Assembly: GCA_028572065.1 (NCBI GenBank)
Contig: JAPVWK010000006.1
Span: forward strand, 1 to 35,219
Reading direction: 5' to 3'
Length of the DNA stretch: 35,219 nucleotides
Source: Candidatus Methanophagales archaeon
GTDB taxonomy: Archaea; Halobacteriota; Syntropharchaeia; Alkanophagales; Methanospirareceae
Shown here: one piece after another, positions 24,684 to 33,178 of the stretch
Layout: each line of letters begins with the position of its first letter
How positions within the stretch are numbered: the first letter of the stretch is position 1
Position numbers and translations under genes: made by a program
The notes under the pieces: model-generated
Told to the model about the DNA's origin: nothing
The model's input: only the letters and a program-made list of their open reading frames with translations
The model's database searches: none

Positions 24684-25415
24684 TTAGATCACCCCCATTA
24701 TTAACGGTAAAAGGAAGATGAGCGTGGCTAAGAACCCTACTAAGAGTCCAATTAACCCGTTCATCGAAAGCCCGGAAGTTAATTTCTGGTCTCGTGCAAT
24801 CAACTGTGTCTTATATGTTATCTGCTCTGTCGCACGGTCTATTGTAGCCATATGTGGAGATGCCGGCATTGCTAACGGCATTTCTATCTTGGCTGCTTCC
24901 TCGCCCTCGTCTCCTATTTTCACTACCATCGGATCTTCCGGATATGCCCCAGGATCCCTCGCTATGAGCTCCTGGACCTTTGCATTTATCTTGCCGTAGT
25001 CCTCTTCCCCGATCATGTCTATTACTTCGACCTGGTCTCTGAATCGGGCAACCGCTTCATCCGGTAAGTTCTCGATGAATGGAATTGCACCTGTGGATCC
25101 TACTACCTTGTGGCTCGACGGATCAACACCACCCTTCACCAGTGCAATCAATGTTCCACCACTTATATGCCCCGGTACTTCTGCACCTCCGGCTATGAGG
25201 AATCGTATGTTCGGATTTGAGACGACGTTCGTTATTATCTTCTCTAACCCGATGTTCTCTGTCTTGTCCGGTCCCTGGATCGCTACTCCTTTCAAATGTT
25301 CCATATGGAAATACGACCCATTTGATGATATAGCCACGCAACTCTGTGGGTCGCCCACCTCATAGTCACCGGTGACTAACGGCCATCCCTCTGGAACTTC
25401 TTTCTTGTCTGCCAT
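24684..25415 (-). CDS. mtrA: Methyltransferase subunit MtrA (corrinoid carrier)
   Basis: Corrinoid-binding subunit that accepts the methyl group from MtrH and passes it to coenzyme M. I chose the ATG at 25415, giving 243 residues, because GGAGGTG lies upstream; the frame opening at 25448 overlaps the end of mtrB. The N-terminal domain has VTGDYEVGDPQSCVAISSNG and GGAEVPGHISGG, whose His83 corresponds to the cobalt-liganding histidine (His84 in Methanothermobacter). The C-terminal part has a coiled segment (ATEQITYKTQLIARDQKL) and one membrane helix. Confidence 0.96.
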   Translation of the reverse strand: MADKKEVPEGWPLVTGDYEVGDPQSCVAISSNGSYFHMEHLKGVAIQGPDKTENIGLEKIITNVVSNPNIRFLIAGGAEVPGHISGGTLIALVKGGVDPSSHKVVGSTGAIPFIENLPDEAVARFRDQVEVIDMIGEEDYGKINAKVQELIARDPGAYPEDPMVVKIGDEGEEAAKIEMPLAMPASPHMATIDRATEQITYKTQLIARDQKLTSGLSMNGLIGLLVGFLATLIFLLPLIMGVI

Positions 25416-25417
25416 TA

Positions 25418-25720
25418 TTATGCACCTCCGCCTAATACTAAGAACCACGCTGCAACCATTATTAGAGCAGTGGTCACCCCAATCATGAAGAACGTCATGA
25501 ACCCTGCTTTACTCATCATTCCGTCTCTGTTTGGCTGTGCCATGTTGAAAGTGGAGTAGGGATCAAGAGTTTTGAGCAAGTCGTTCACTGCCGCCTCCAG
25601 AACCGTTACCTGGTCTTCTATCGGTCCAAGAGTGACTTTATAGAATCCTGGTCTACTGGTACCTACGGTAAGCGTATCTGGATCAAGTACTATTCCATAT
25701 TTCTCATTTATTACTATCAT
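25418..25720 (-). CDS. mtrB: Methyltransferase subunit MtrB
   Basis: A 100-residue subunit with the N-terminal MIVINEKYGIVLDPDTLTVG, the segment DQVTVLEAAVNDLLKTLDP and a C-terminal membrane helix. It follows mtrC after 17 bp with a strong AAGGAGGAAAAAAGGAAAC leader. Confidence 0.93.
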   Translation of the reverse strand: MIVINEKYGIVLDPDTLTVGTSRPGFYKVTLGPIEDQVTVLEAAVNDLLKTLDPYSTFNMAQPNRDGMMSKAGFMTFFMIGVTTALIMVAAWFLVLGGGA

Positions 25721-25737
25721 GTTTCCTTTTTTCCTCC

Positions 25738-26631
25738 TTACTCTATCGTTTTGATCATCCCTGTTCCGACTGTCTCGTACGCCTCATCCATGCACGCTTT
25801 GATGAACATCCTGAAGAAATATGCCCATACTGCCAATCCAAAGATCAATAGTGACACACCGTTCCAGAGTTTCCAGGGAGATGAGATCGTTACTGACGCA
25901 ATGCTCCCAAGTTCCCAAGAAAAGCTACTGAGTATAATCATCACAAAACCCAGTAAGGCACATAACAACCCTACAATCTCTACTGAACACATCCTCGTTC
26001 GTTCTCTGTTCTCATCAGGTCCGAGACATGCGTTATACGGATGGAGCAGCCCGAAACACGTGAAGATGAACATCAACGCAATTAGGCCGGTATTTAATAC
26101 CTGGTTTACCACGGCATTGAAGTTCAGCGAGCCAGTCACGATAGAACATTCAAGCAAGATAATGAGTGTCCCAGCCATACCTAATTCCATCATCGCACGT
26201 TCTAACTTCGGTATTTTCATCGCTATTACCTTCTCATGGTTCGATAGTATGCCAGCCACAAGACCGATAACGCCCATCAGGATGACGCCTACTAACACTG
26301 CCGGATATGCCACACCTTCAATGCTGCCATACTTTGCGAGTGCTAATCCGACCAACGCACCTACTACCCCAAAACCGGTAGCCAGCACGCCTATGGATGG
26401 AACGCCAGTCCCTAACCCATATTTAGACGTCTTTCGTACTGAGTCCATACCCCAGAGGAACGCTAAAATTAACGCTATCCCTTTTATCACCGCGGGTAAT
26501 CCCGTAAATACTACTACTATCGCAGCCACGATACCGGCTATAAGCCCCATCTCGGTCTCGTCAAGCGGTAATTTAAACGATAGTCCTTTTTTTGTCGGTT
26601 CTTCTTCCACTACTGCTGGTGTTACTGTCAT
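25738..26631 (-). CDS. mtrC: Methyltransferase subunit MtrC
   Basis: Integral membrane subunit of 297 residues with about seven or eight hydrophobic helices and almost no extended soluble part. Conserved stretches include GIVAAIVVVFTGLPAVIKGI, GTGVPSIGVLATGFGVVGAL, MMELGMAGTLIILLECSI and HPYNACLGPDENRERTRM. MtrC, MtrD and MtrE form the sodium-transporting membrane part. It starts one base after the mtrD stop. Confidence 0.95.
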   Translation of the reverse strand: MTVTPAVVEEEPTKKGLSFKLPLDETEMGLIAGIVAAIVVVFTGLPAVIKGIALILAFLWGMDSVRKTSKYGLGTGVPSIGVLATGFGVVGALVGLALAKYGSIEGVAYPAVLVGVILMGVIGLVAGILSNHEKVIAMKIPKLERAMMELGMAGTLIILLECSIVTGSLNFNAVVNQVLNTGLIALMFIFTCFGLLHPYNACLGPDENRERTRMCSVEIVGLLCALLGFVMIILSSFSWELGSIASVTISSPWKLWNGVSLLIFGLAVWAYFFRMFIKACMDEAYETVGTGMIKTIE

Positions 26632-26632
26632 T

Positions 26633-27328
26633 TTACATCGTCCCTCCTACGGTTAAATAGCTTGCAATTACGACCATTATTCCACATAGCAGCGAAATAA
26701 CTAGAGATGTGACCATAGCAAATGGAAGTCGCTTGAACTTCGGATCATGGAATCCCTCGATTGTACCCCGTATGTTGTACGCTGCAATGATCGCATTCGG
26801 CACGAATATTGCTAAAGCCCCAATCGCGGCTGTTCCTGCTGAGAAGTCCGCGTAGTTCAGTAACGCGAAGTACATCAGCGCACCACCGAATCCACCTACG
26901 AAACCACCTAACATACCGGAGACATAGACACAATTTGGTACTCCATGTCCATCGGTTTGAGGTGTTTTGTACGGTGCCTGTGGTTCCTTAGTCAAAGGGT
27001 CCACATCTACTCTACCCGATACAGGCACAATCCCACAGCCAAAGGTGTAAAGGATATTCGCCATCAGCATTACTACACACATCATCACTGTCGCACCGAT
27101 TGCACCTGACAAAGCCACGAGCAGGAGACTGTCTGTGAACGTAGCCGCTGATGCCGCTGTGAATAAACCGGTCATTGCCGCACCGAGCATTATCTGCACT
27201 GTTCCCGTTGCTATGCCTGTTGCGGTGCCCATTGCTGCTGGTGCACCGCCCACTGGTAATAGATGAGCACCTAAACTTGCCAGTAACCCACCTGCTACTA
27301 CACATAAGATAATCAATATTGGTTCCAT
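26633..27328 (-). CDS. mtrD: Methyltransferase subunit MtrD
   Basis: Integral membrane subunit of 231 residues with about six hydrophobic helices. Family stretches are GGLLASLGAHLLPVGGAPAA, ATGIATGTVQIMLGAAMTGL, FGCGIVPVSGRVDVDPLTK and NCVYVSGMLGGFVGGFGG. It lies 4 bp after mtrE and is a membrane part of the sodium pump. Confidence 0.96.
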   Translation of the reverse strand: MEPILIILCVVAGGLLASLGAHLLPVGGAPAAMGTATGIATGTVQIMLGAAMTGLFTAASAATFTDSLLLVALSGAIGATVMMCVVMLMANILYTFGCGIVPVSGRVDVDPLTKEPQAPYKTPQTDGHGVPNCVYVSGMLGGFVGGFGGALMYFALLNYADFSAGTAAIGALAIFVPNAIIAAYNIRGTIEGFHDPKFKRLPFAMVTSLVISLLCGIMVVIASYLTVGGTM

Positions 27329-27332
27329 ATTT

Positions 27333-28310
27333 TTACACTCCTACAAATGGTCCACATTTCTTTCTTACCCATCTCACAAACACATAGTTCACCACTGCTA
27401 ACGCTATTACAATGATGAGTCCCATCACGATAGCCCATGTCACTGCACTATTCCCGGCTGATGCGGCTAGATTTGGTAAATAGCCTCCAAGTTGCATACC
27501 AACCAAACTTCGCCAGTTCTCAAACAGGATGATGAGCCCGAAGGTCATCCCCGTAATAGGTCCACCGAATTTCGCACAGAACCCTGCTATGTCCCTTTGT
27601 GTCCGTACCCCGCAACCCGCGTATCGCGTTATCTTTCCGTGGTAAACTACACGCTTACCCTCACCAAACGGTCTGTCTTGAAACTCTCGCTCTGCTCCAT
27701 AATGGACATCACCAGTAGACGACCCAATTGCGCCCACAGTAATACCCCATATGAAACCGAGTAGTGGCAAGGCGAACGGATGGTTCAAAGCTGGATTCCC
27801 TGACAGAGTCCCTAAATTGCACTGTATGTATGCTATGCAGGTGATAAAGAACGTTGTCATAAAGGCATGCGTTGCTATAGGTAACAGATGCCCGTATAAC
27901 ACGTCAAGATAGATAGGTTGCTCGAAACGCTTCTGTGCCGCAGTTCTGCCGCAATGCGAAGACATCGAAAAGATGATATTAATCGCTGCCGCTACTGCTA
28001 CACCAATGGGAATTGCCAATACTGCCGCCTTCCATTCCTCACCTGGTACTAAAGGCTCCAGTTTTAGCAAAAGCAACCATGCTATCGTACCTGCTGTTGC
28101 ACAATACATTGCATTAGATAGTGGCTCACCGGAAATCGCTTTGTTAAAGAACCGATTCACTTGTCCAATTTGTGCTGCAAGTTGCACCTGCGAATTCGGA
28201 TTGCTCTGCGATCCTATATCTGATTCTAAGTCCTCAAACGTACATGCTAAGAACGCTAAGAACGCTATCACTAACATCCATGCAAATAGCAATACTACTA
28301 TTAGTCCCAT
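27333..28310 (-). CDS. mtrE: Methyltransferase subunit MtrE
   Basis: First gene of the mtr operon, 325 residues, with about seven membrane helices. Family stretches are QVNRFFNKAISGEPLSNAMY, FSMSSHCGRTAAQKRFEQP, YLDVLYGHLLPIATHAF, GAIGSSTGDVHYGAEREFQ and AGCGVRTQRDIAGFCAKFGG. It works with MtrC and MtrD in sodium translocation. The ATG at 28310 has no ribosome binding site, and the TATA box lies about 29 bp away, so the message should be leaderless. Confidence 0.97.
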   Translation of the reverse strand: MGLIVVLLFAWMLVIAFLAFLACTFEDLESDIGSQSNPNSQVQLAAQIGQVNRFFNKAISGEPLSNAMYCATAGTIAWLLLLKLEPLVPGEEWKAAVLAIPIGVAVAAAINIIFSMSSHCGRTAAQKRFEQPIYLDVLYGHLLPIATHAFMTTFFITCIAYIQCNLGTLSGNPALNHPFALPLLGFIWGITVGAIGSSTGDVHYGAEREFQDRPFGEGKRVVYHGKITRYAGCGVRTQRDIAGFCAKFGGPITGMTFGLIILFENWRSLVGMQLGGYLPNLAASAGNSAVTWAIVMGLIIVIALAVVNYVFVRWVRKKCGPFVGV

Positions 28311-28334
28311 AAGAAAAGGTAACAGTTGTTAGCA

Positions 28335-28350
28335 CTATAAAAGGTTTTCG
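28335..28350 (-). promoter_or_regulatory. Strong BRE/TATA promoter of the mtr operon
   Basis: The minus strand reads CGAAAA (BRE, 28345-28350) followed by CCTTTTATAG (28335-28344), very close to the archaeal consensus. The spacing places the transcript start at about 28313, within a few bases of the mtrE ATG. Confidence 0.8.
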
Positions 28351-28517
28351 CTTTTTCGCTATTTGTATTCCCGGAAGATAATAAGGTGCTATTACGGTAC
28401 GGGAATGAGTTATGGGTAATTAGGGGAATAAAATAGTAGTTCTTAAATAGGTAGTAGGGTATTATGAGAGTAATTGATTAGCGAGGGAAAACAACTAAGC
28501 AAAGGAGCGATAATGCA

Positions 28518-29954
28518 ATGGGTCTATTTGGAAAGAAACACCATCCGAAACTACTGAAGACGCAGCAAATGAGTTATAGTGACTTGTTTTTCACATTACG
28601 ACTTTCGCGGGGAAACCTTGCTTTACGACCCATCTTCATCGTGGCAAGCGTGGAACTCGGTAACAGCACCACAAAATCAATAGTGAGTGCGACTGACTTG
28701 AGTAGCGGGAAGACGTATATACTAGACAAAGCAGTCAGGATGACAAGGGAAGCTTTAGCGCAGGATGCTGCTTTTTGTCATACGATAACAAGGGTCGAAC
28801 TTTCTGAGGAGTCCATAGCCGATTTAGTATGTAAGACGCTGCAAGAATCCACAAGTGCCGCGGGGATAACAATTCCGGATTTACATTTCGTGGTTAGGTC
28901 ATCGGGAGTAACCGCGGGATTTACCACTGTCGAGGAGATGCAGGGAGTGATAACAGCACTGGCTAAGGGCTGCATGCTCGCAGGAGTCCCACCGCGACAG
29001 ATGATTTCACCTATGAGAGTAGAAGACATCCATTCCGATCTGAGGAAGTTCTCTCGGATGGAGAAGACATATTTTGATGGTGCTGTGACCAGTAACGAAG
29101 CACCCGCAGGTGAGTCGTTAGTATCGAATGAGATGGAGGGGGAGCTTGTAACCGCGGGGCTGAAGGAAGCGGCAAAATGGCTTGATGTTGACTATCGAAA
29201 CCCGGTACTATCATTAGATTTTGGGACTACGCTTGCAGGTCGTGTGACTGATGATCAACTGCCATATTCGAGAGTTACGGGTAGTTTCTGTGGGCTGGCG
29301 GGTGCAATACCCGATGCCTTTATTTCTCATGTTGTAAGCGAGAAATATCCCTCCGTGATTGATTGTCCAAAAAGTAAGTTAAAGCGGAAATTAAAGAGCG
29401 AGGTGGTACGAGAATATGCAGATGATGTCCTGAGGCATTTGAGAATAGAGAAAATCACGGCTGGTACACTGTTTGGTGGCTCGCCGATAAATGTGGCTGC
29501 CGCGGAAAAAGACGACGTTGCTTTGATAGGGATAGATGCAGGGGATAACCTTTCAGACCTGCCCAAGATAGCCGAGATTGGCAAAGAGCTTTATCGCGAG
29601 GAGAGCTTGTGCTATGTTATGGCAGTGATAGACGAAGTATCGGCATGTACCGTGGAGAAGTTGGTAGGGATAACAAAAGCGGAGGGCTTATTATTACCCG
29701 ATACGAAAATAGGAATAACCGGCAGAGCGGGAATAAGTGGTAAGAAACCCGAGTTGATACTGGAGAAGTTGAGTAATTTGTTTGATAGGAAGATGGATAA
29801 AGAGGTTATTTTTGTAGATGATGCGCTGGCGAGGGGTGCTGCAGTTCTTGGTAGATGTATGCACCAGTTTGGATCTCCCGGAAATCCGATTGGTGGGACT
29901 CAAGGCAGCGGGTGCATCTATGGCAAGAGAATAAAACGGCAAAAAGGGAAGTAG
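28518..29954 (+). CDS. Methanogenesis marker protein 14
   Basis: A 478-residue protein matching methanogenesis marker 14, which occurs in organisms with MCR and has no established reaction. It has two glycine-rich phosphate-loop-like segments, VASVELGNSTTKSIVSATDL near residue 45 and SLDFGTTLAGRV near 230. These recall the DxGxTxT loops of ASKHA-fold ATPases such as the activators of 2-hydroxyacyl-CoA dehydratases, so an ATP-dependent activator role is plausible. The C-terminus has FVDDALARGAAVLGRCM, another ASKHA-like end. It is divergent from the mtr operon, with a 207-bp gap, and uses ATG 28518 after AAAGGAG. Confidence 0.85.
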   Translation: MGLFGKKHHPKLLKTQQMSYSDLFFTLRLSRGNLALRPIFIVASVELGNSTTKSIVSATDLSSGKTYILDKAVRMTREALAQDAAFCHTITRVELSEESIADLVCKTLQESTSAAGITIPDLHFVVRSSGVTAGFTTVEEMQGVITALAKGCMLAGVPPRQMISPMRVEDIHSDLRKFSRMEKTYFDGAVTSNEAPAGESLVSNEMEGELVTAGLKEAAKWLDVDYRNPVLSLDFGTTLAGRVTDDQLPYSRVTGSFCGLAGAIPDAFISHVVSEKYPSVIDCPKSKLKRKLKSEVVREYADDVLRHLRIEKITAGTLFGGSPINVAAAEKDDVALIGIDAGDNLSDLPKIAEIGKELYREESLCYVMAVIDEVSACTVEKLVGITKAEGLLLPDTKIGITGRAGISGKKPELILEKLSNLFDRKMDKEVIFVDDALARGAAVLGRCMHQFGSPGNPIGGTQGSGCIYGKRIKRQKGK

Positions 29955-30064
29955 TATGTAGGTTAATTAGTTCATATGTTCTTGTGACTGACACATAAAA
30001 CCACTGTTAAAAAAGAATGCTTAAAGAAATATTATACCGTATCTATATAGTAAAGGAGTAGGAG

Positions 30065-30622
30065 ATGGAAGTAAAAGTAGAAGGCGGCGGCGAATTCTGC
30101 GATGCCAGTTATGAAAAAATTTGCATGAGTACATTAAGAGATATTAGTTTAGATAGTAACATTGACAGTGTGTACATGAATTGCAATGCTGCGGAGCATG
30201 TGTTTATAATTTCTGTTAAGATAGGCAGGGTGCAAAGCCCCATAACTGTGGGCGACATGACTATAAAGGGGGACGAGAGGTTGACGGTGACGACTGAGAC
30301 ACATGCGCCGAAATTGCTGGACTTATTATGGGATAGATACGGTGAGAAGGTAGAACAAATAAGCAGGTTAGAGATAGCGCTAAAAATAGATGATGACGAG
30401 ATGCAGAAGCTGATGAGTCATGTCGTCTATGACCCACGAGTAGATTTGAATACGCGGATAATGGATGGAATAGATAGGATATTGCCAGAGGGAGCACGGG
30501 TACGGCACCCCATCCGTTCTACCGGTAGAATTACCATTATCGCTTCTGAGAACCCGATAAAAGAAGAGTGGAAGGAGAAAGCGAAAGCGATGTTGAGTAA
30601 GATGACCAAGGGAGATTCGTAG
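30065..30622 (+). CDS. mmp17: Methanogenesis marker protein 17
   Basis: A 185-residue protein matching methanogenesis marker 17 (MEVKVEGGGEFCDASYEKIC, then NSMDS-like repeats and RTITIIASE-type end). As I recall, recent structural work on Methanococcus maripaludis places Mmp17 in the MCR activation complex with A2, McrC, Mmp3 and Mmp7. It has a clear GGAGTAGGAG ribosome binding site and a TATA-like ATTATACC at about 30031-30038. Two bases separate it from mmp7. No transmembrane segment or signal is present. Confidence 0.8.
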   Translation: MEVKVEGGGEFCDASYEKICMSTLRDISLDSNIDSVYMNCNAAEHVFIISVKIGRVQSPITVGDMTIKGDERLTVTTETHAPKLLDLLWDRYGEKVEQISRLEIALKIDDDEMQKLMSHVVYDPRVDLNTRIMDGIDRILPEGARVRHPIRSTGRITIIASENPIKEEWKEKAKAMLSKMTKGDS

Positions 30623-30624
30623 AT

Positions 30625-31518
30625 ATGTATAAAATAATGATGTTCACAGGTGGTGTATATAAGTTCAGCGAGTTGAAAGAGCGAGTGCATGATATAGGCG
30701 GGTTTGTACTGCAGGAGATGGTGATGCAGACGGAGACGATGATGCACCTGGCGTTTCCCGAGGAGGAAGAGCGAATAATTCGGGATAAAGCAAAAGAGAC
30801 GGGTGGTAAGTTAAAAGAGTTGCCATTAGCAGGTGCGGAAATAATGGTTGTCGTGCCGTCCTTAGGTAAGCATCACGCTGTGGATCCAATGTGTGACATA
30901 GCCGAGTTTTTACGTAGAAAGGGTGCGATTACAAATATGATGGGTCTGGCACGCGGTGTGGGGAAGAGGATAGCCCAGATAACGGCTCGTGAGAAGGAGA
31001 TAATAGAAGAATGTGACGCCGCGGTATTCGTATTTGGCGATTTTAAAGAATGCTTAGAAGTGAAATCGAAAATCTGTGAGGCGGTAGATGTACCTTACAT
31101 AATAGCCGGAGGAGATCTAGAAGTTGATATAGAGCATTATGTAGGGAATATAGGTAGAAAAACAGCAAGGATGAGGCATAAGGAAGAGATAGATATGTTA
31201 GAACTCCTGACAGAGAAAATAGAGTTACTTATTAATGACCGGAGGAGGGAATTAGATGAGGACCCTCTAGCTACTTCGCCTTTGTTTATTAAGGAGATAT
31301 TAGACCTGGTTCTACCACCAAAAGCAGGCGAGGAATTTTCAACAATTATGCAGCTTGAGGGGTTACGAGTGAAGATAGAAGCAGGGGACGAGGAGAAATT
31401 AAAAAACGTAGCGATAGGAAAGCGGAAACTATCGGATATTTGCGAGATAAAGAAATCCGAGTATGACGGTTATATACTGAAAATACTGCCGGAAGCGGTC
31501 ACAGGGAGTGTATTTTAA
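30625..31518 (+). CDS. mmp7: Methanogenesis marker protein 7
   Basis: A 297-residue protein matching methanogenesis marker 7: MFTGGVYKFSELKERVHDIGG at the start with GGVYKFSEL, LAGAEIMVVVPSLGKHHA, PMCDIAEFLRRKGAITNMMG, LARGVGKRIAQIT and AVFVFGDFKECLEVKS. It is one of the marker proteins tied to MCR activation and is encoded next to mmp17, as in methanogens. Cysteines at the CDIAEF and CDAAVFVF strands are candidates for cofactor contact, but this is not shown. It ends the plus-strand cluster and converges on GGGP synthase. Confidence 0.85.
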   Translation: MYKIMMFTGGVYKFSELKERVHDIGGFVLQEMVMQTETMMHLAFPEEEERIIRDKAKETGGKLKELPLAGAEIMVVVPSLGKHHAVDPMCDIAEFLRRKGAITNMMGLARGVGKRIAQITAREKEIIEECDAAVFVFGDFKECLEVKSKICEAVDVPYIIAGGDLEVDIEHYVGNIGRKTARMRHKEEIDMLELLTEKIELLINDRRRELDEDPLATSPLFIKEILDLVLPPKAGEEFSTIMQLEGLRVKIEAGDEEKLKNVAIGKRKLSDICEIKKSEYDGYILKILPEAVTGSVF

Positions 31519-31561
31519 ACAAGACGGGCACCCCACCATTTCCACTGGAACTCGGGTAAAC

Positions 31562-32242
31562 CTATACAGTCTCTAAGAAACTATCTATGTCGGTGTACAC
31601 TACATTCCCAACTACAATAACATTTGCATAGCGCTTCATCTCGGTTGCTTTCTCTTTTGTGTCTATCCCACCGCCATAGAACAAAGACGCTTCGTTTAAT
31701 ATGCCGCTTAGTCGCTTTAATAAATGTGGATCGCCATAAGTGCCGCTGTACTCGATATAAACGATAGGAATACGAAGATACTTCTCGGCATATTGTGCAT
31801 GAGCAATTACTTCTTCCGGATTTAACGCTGTGTTTGACTTTGTCAGTTTACCCACTGCTGAATCGGGATTCAAAACGATGTAGGCCTCAGGAACAACTTC
31901 GTGCCATTGTATTTCATGATTCATTATCCAGTCCACATGTTTACCTACAATCCATTTCAAATCGCCGGTATTCAGGACCAGTGGCACAAAGAGGTAATCT
32001 ACAGCGTCATATATCACTGCGTCTGGTGTTGCCGGCTCTAATATTTTCGGTATCGCGTAGTTTTTCAGGAGTGATATTAAATGAGATACGTTCTTGCCGG
32101 TGATGTTTTGTGTACCTGAGATCATTATAGCGTCTGTTCCGCTTTCGATTATCGTTTCCAAAGCGGATTCTGTGATTGGTTTATCAGGGTCAAGTTTGGT
32201 TATATGTCTCCAATCTTGCCAGGGCTCTTTCTTCGCAGTCAT
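31562..32242 (-). CDS. Geranylgeranylglyceryl phosphate synthase
   Basis: Archaeal lipid enzyme that joins geranylgeranyl diphosphate to sn-glycerol 1-phosphate, the first ether bond of archaeal membranes. The 226-residue TIM barrel has KLDPDKPITESALE (metal-binding Asp), AIMISGTQNITGKNV, KILEPATPDAVIYDAVDY, IVYIEYSGTYGD and the phosphate loop LFYGGGIDTKEKA. I chose ATG 32242 because the TATA box CCTTTTATAT at about 32265-32274 predicts a leaderless transcript there; the frame open to 32323 adds a foreign N-terminus. Confidence 0.93.
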   Translation of the reverse strand: MTAKKEPWQDWRHITKLDPDKPITESALETIIESGTDAIMISGTQNITGKNVSHLISLLKNYAIPKILEPATPDAVIYDAVDYLFVPLVLNTGDLKWIVGKHVDWIMNHEIQWHEVVPEAYIVLNPDSAVGKLTKSNTALNPEEVIAHAQYAEKYLRIPIVYIEYSGTYGDPHLLKRLSGILNEASLFYGGGIDTKEKATEMKRYANVIVVGNVVYTDIDSFLETV

Positions 32243-32263
32243 CGTTTTTAGATAGAACGCTGT

Positions 32264-32276
32264 ACCATATAAAAGG
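32264..32276 (-). promoter_or_regulatory. TATA box of GGGP synthase
   Basis: CCCTTTTATATGG on the minus strand lies about 26 bp before the ATG 32242. Its complement ATATAAAAGG could also drive the plus strand toward the gene at 32401, so it may be bidirectional. Confidence 0.6.
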
Positions 32277-32400
32277 GTGCGAGTAGGAGCAAAAAGAAGA
32301 AGACGAGGAAGAGGAAGAGACAATTGATGATGAACTCCTACAGAAAACGGTAAAGACGTTAACGGGTGAACTCCGGCGAAATTGGAAACGAGAAGACTTT

Positions 32401-32787
32401 ATGAACTCAAACAAGGATTGTTACGCTAACGTTTATTTTATAGGCACCGAGTTTAGCCGGTATTTGCATCAGGAGAAGTCTTTTGAATGGGTGACCGGGG
32501 ATTTGTTCTCCGAGGTGGTTCTAGAATATTTTGGCAATGTATCAAGAGGAAAACGAGGTTTTTATTTCACGTTTTCAAAAGAAAGGCTGGATGAGTTCAT
32601 TGGAAGCTATTTCGATAGACTTTCTCTTAATGATGCGAAGGGGATGGCGGTGTTGAAAGCAGTAGAATATTTTGCACGGTTTCTGCATCAGAAAGGGATT
32701 TATCGTGATAAAGAGTTAAAAAAGGTTGACAATGCGATAGAGGAGTTTAGTGTACCGTTAATGGAGATATATGAAAGGCAGGCGTGA
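32401..32787 (+). CDS. Orphan acidic protein, function unknown
   Basis: I do not recognise this 128-residue protein. It is helical and charged, with FEWVTGDLFSEVVLEYFGNV, GKRGFYFTFSKERLDEFIG and a C-terminal IEEFSVPLMEIYERQA, and has no signal peptide or metal motif. The frame stays open upstream to 32287 and encodes an extremely acidic stretch (Glu and Asp run, then a basic LRRNWKRED), but no ATG, GTG or TTG occurs in frame before 32401. Either the gene starts at 32401 with a weak ribosome binding site, or it uses a non-standard start, or its 5' end was lost. It is divergent from GGGP synthase. Confidence 0.6.
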   Translation: MNSNKDCYANVYFIGTEFSRYLHQEKSFEWVTGDLFSEVVLEYFGNVSRGKRGFYFTFSKERLDEFIGSYFDRLSLNDAKGMAVLKAVEYFARFLHQKGIYRDKELKKVDNAIEEFSVPLMEIYERQA

Positions 32788-32902
32788 AAGTATGGATTTT
32801 TGGATGGGTGGGAATGATAGATGAAGAAAGGGAGAATATGCACAAAACCTGGTACATATCGGTTTAAACAAACTTTTTGGTGGAAAGCATCAAAAATAAA
32901 AA

Positions 32903-32918
32903 TCGAAAAGCTTTTATA
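32903..32918 (+). promoter_or_regulatory. Strong BRE/TATA promoter in the long gap
   Basis: TCGAAAAGCTTTTATA is close to the consensus seen before archaeal stable-RNA genes (CGAAA followed by CTTTTATA). It predicts a transcript start near 32938-32942, far from any start codon: the next gene begins at 33205 and has its own TATA element. Confidence 0.65.
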
Positions 32919-32937
32919 GTCCTTTGATAAAGAGATA

Positions 32938-33150
32938 GTTTAAGTCATCGGCGGTCGTGCTTAAAGGCAGGCCTTGTACTTAAGTTACGGGGTATGGTAC
33001 TTCAGGAGCCTATCGTGAGGTTACGCGGAGGTCGGGTTGAATCGCGTGGCGGTATGGTTTTGGGGTGGGTTGGATAGCTTAATACAGGAGAAGAATAAAG
33101 AGAGCACGCGCTGATTGAAGTTCGTCCAGAAGGATTATAGGTGAACCCGG
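32938..33150 (+). ncRNA. Candidate stable RNA in the 417-bp gap 32788-33204
   Basis: The gap between the orphan gene and ino1 has no convincing protein frame. Downstream of the strong promoter the plus strand is rich in G, with local self-complementary pieces such as CTTAAAGGC and GCCTTGTACTTAAG at about 32960-32985. I looked for RNase P and SRP landmarks and did not find them. It may be an unknown small RNA or a long 5' leader. The ends are estimates: the promoter sets the start and the change to AT-rich sequence sets the end. Confidence 0.3.
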
Positions 33151-33167
33151 TTCGGATATACAACGTT

Positions 33168-33178
33168 TATATGTAACT
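33168..33178 (+). promoter_or_regulatory. TATA box of ino1
   Basis: CGTTTATATGT lies about 30 bp before the ino1 start codon, giving a near-leaderless transcript; no clear ribosome binding site is present. Confidence 0.5.

Noticed and set aside
25751-26656. Long plus-strand open frame of 301 codons opposite mtrC
   Set aside because: It lies entirely antisense to mtrC and has the unnatural composition expected of a shadow of a membrane-protein gene; it has no ribosome binding site or homology.
32938-33150. RNase P RNA or SRP RNA
   Set aside because: The universally conserved GAGGAAAGTCC-type and SRP helix 8 (GGAAGGGAGCA-type) landmarks are absent.
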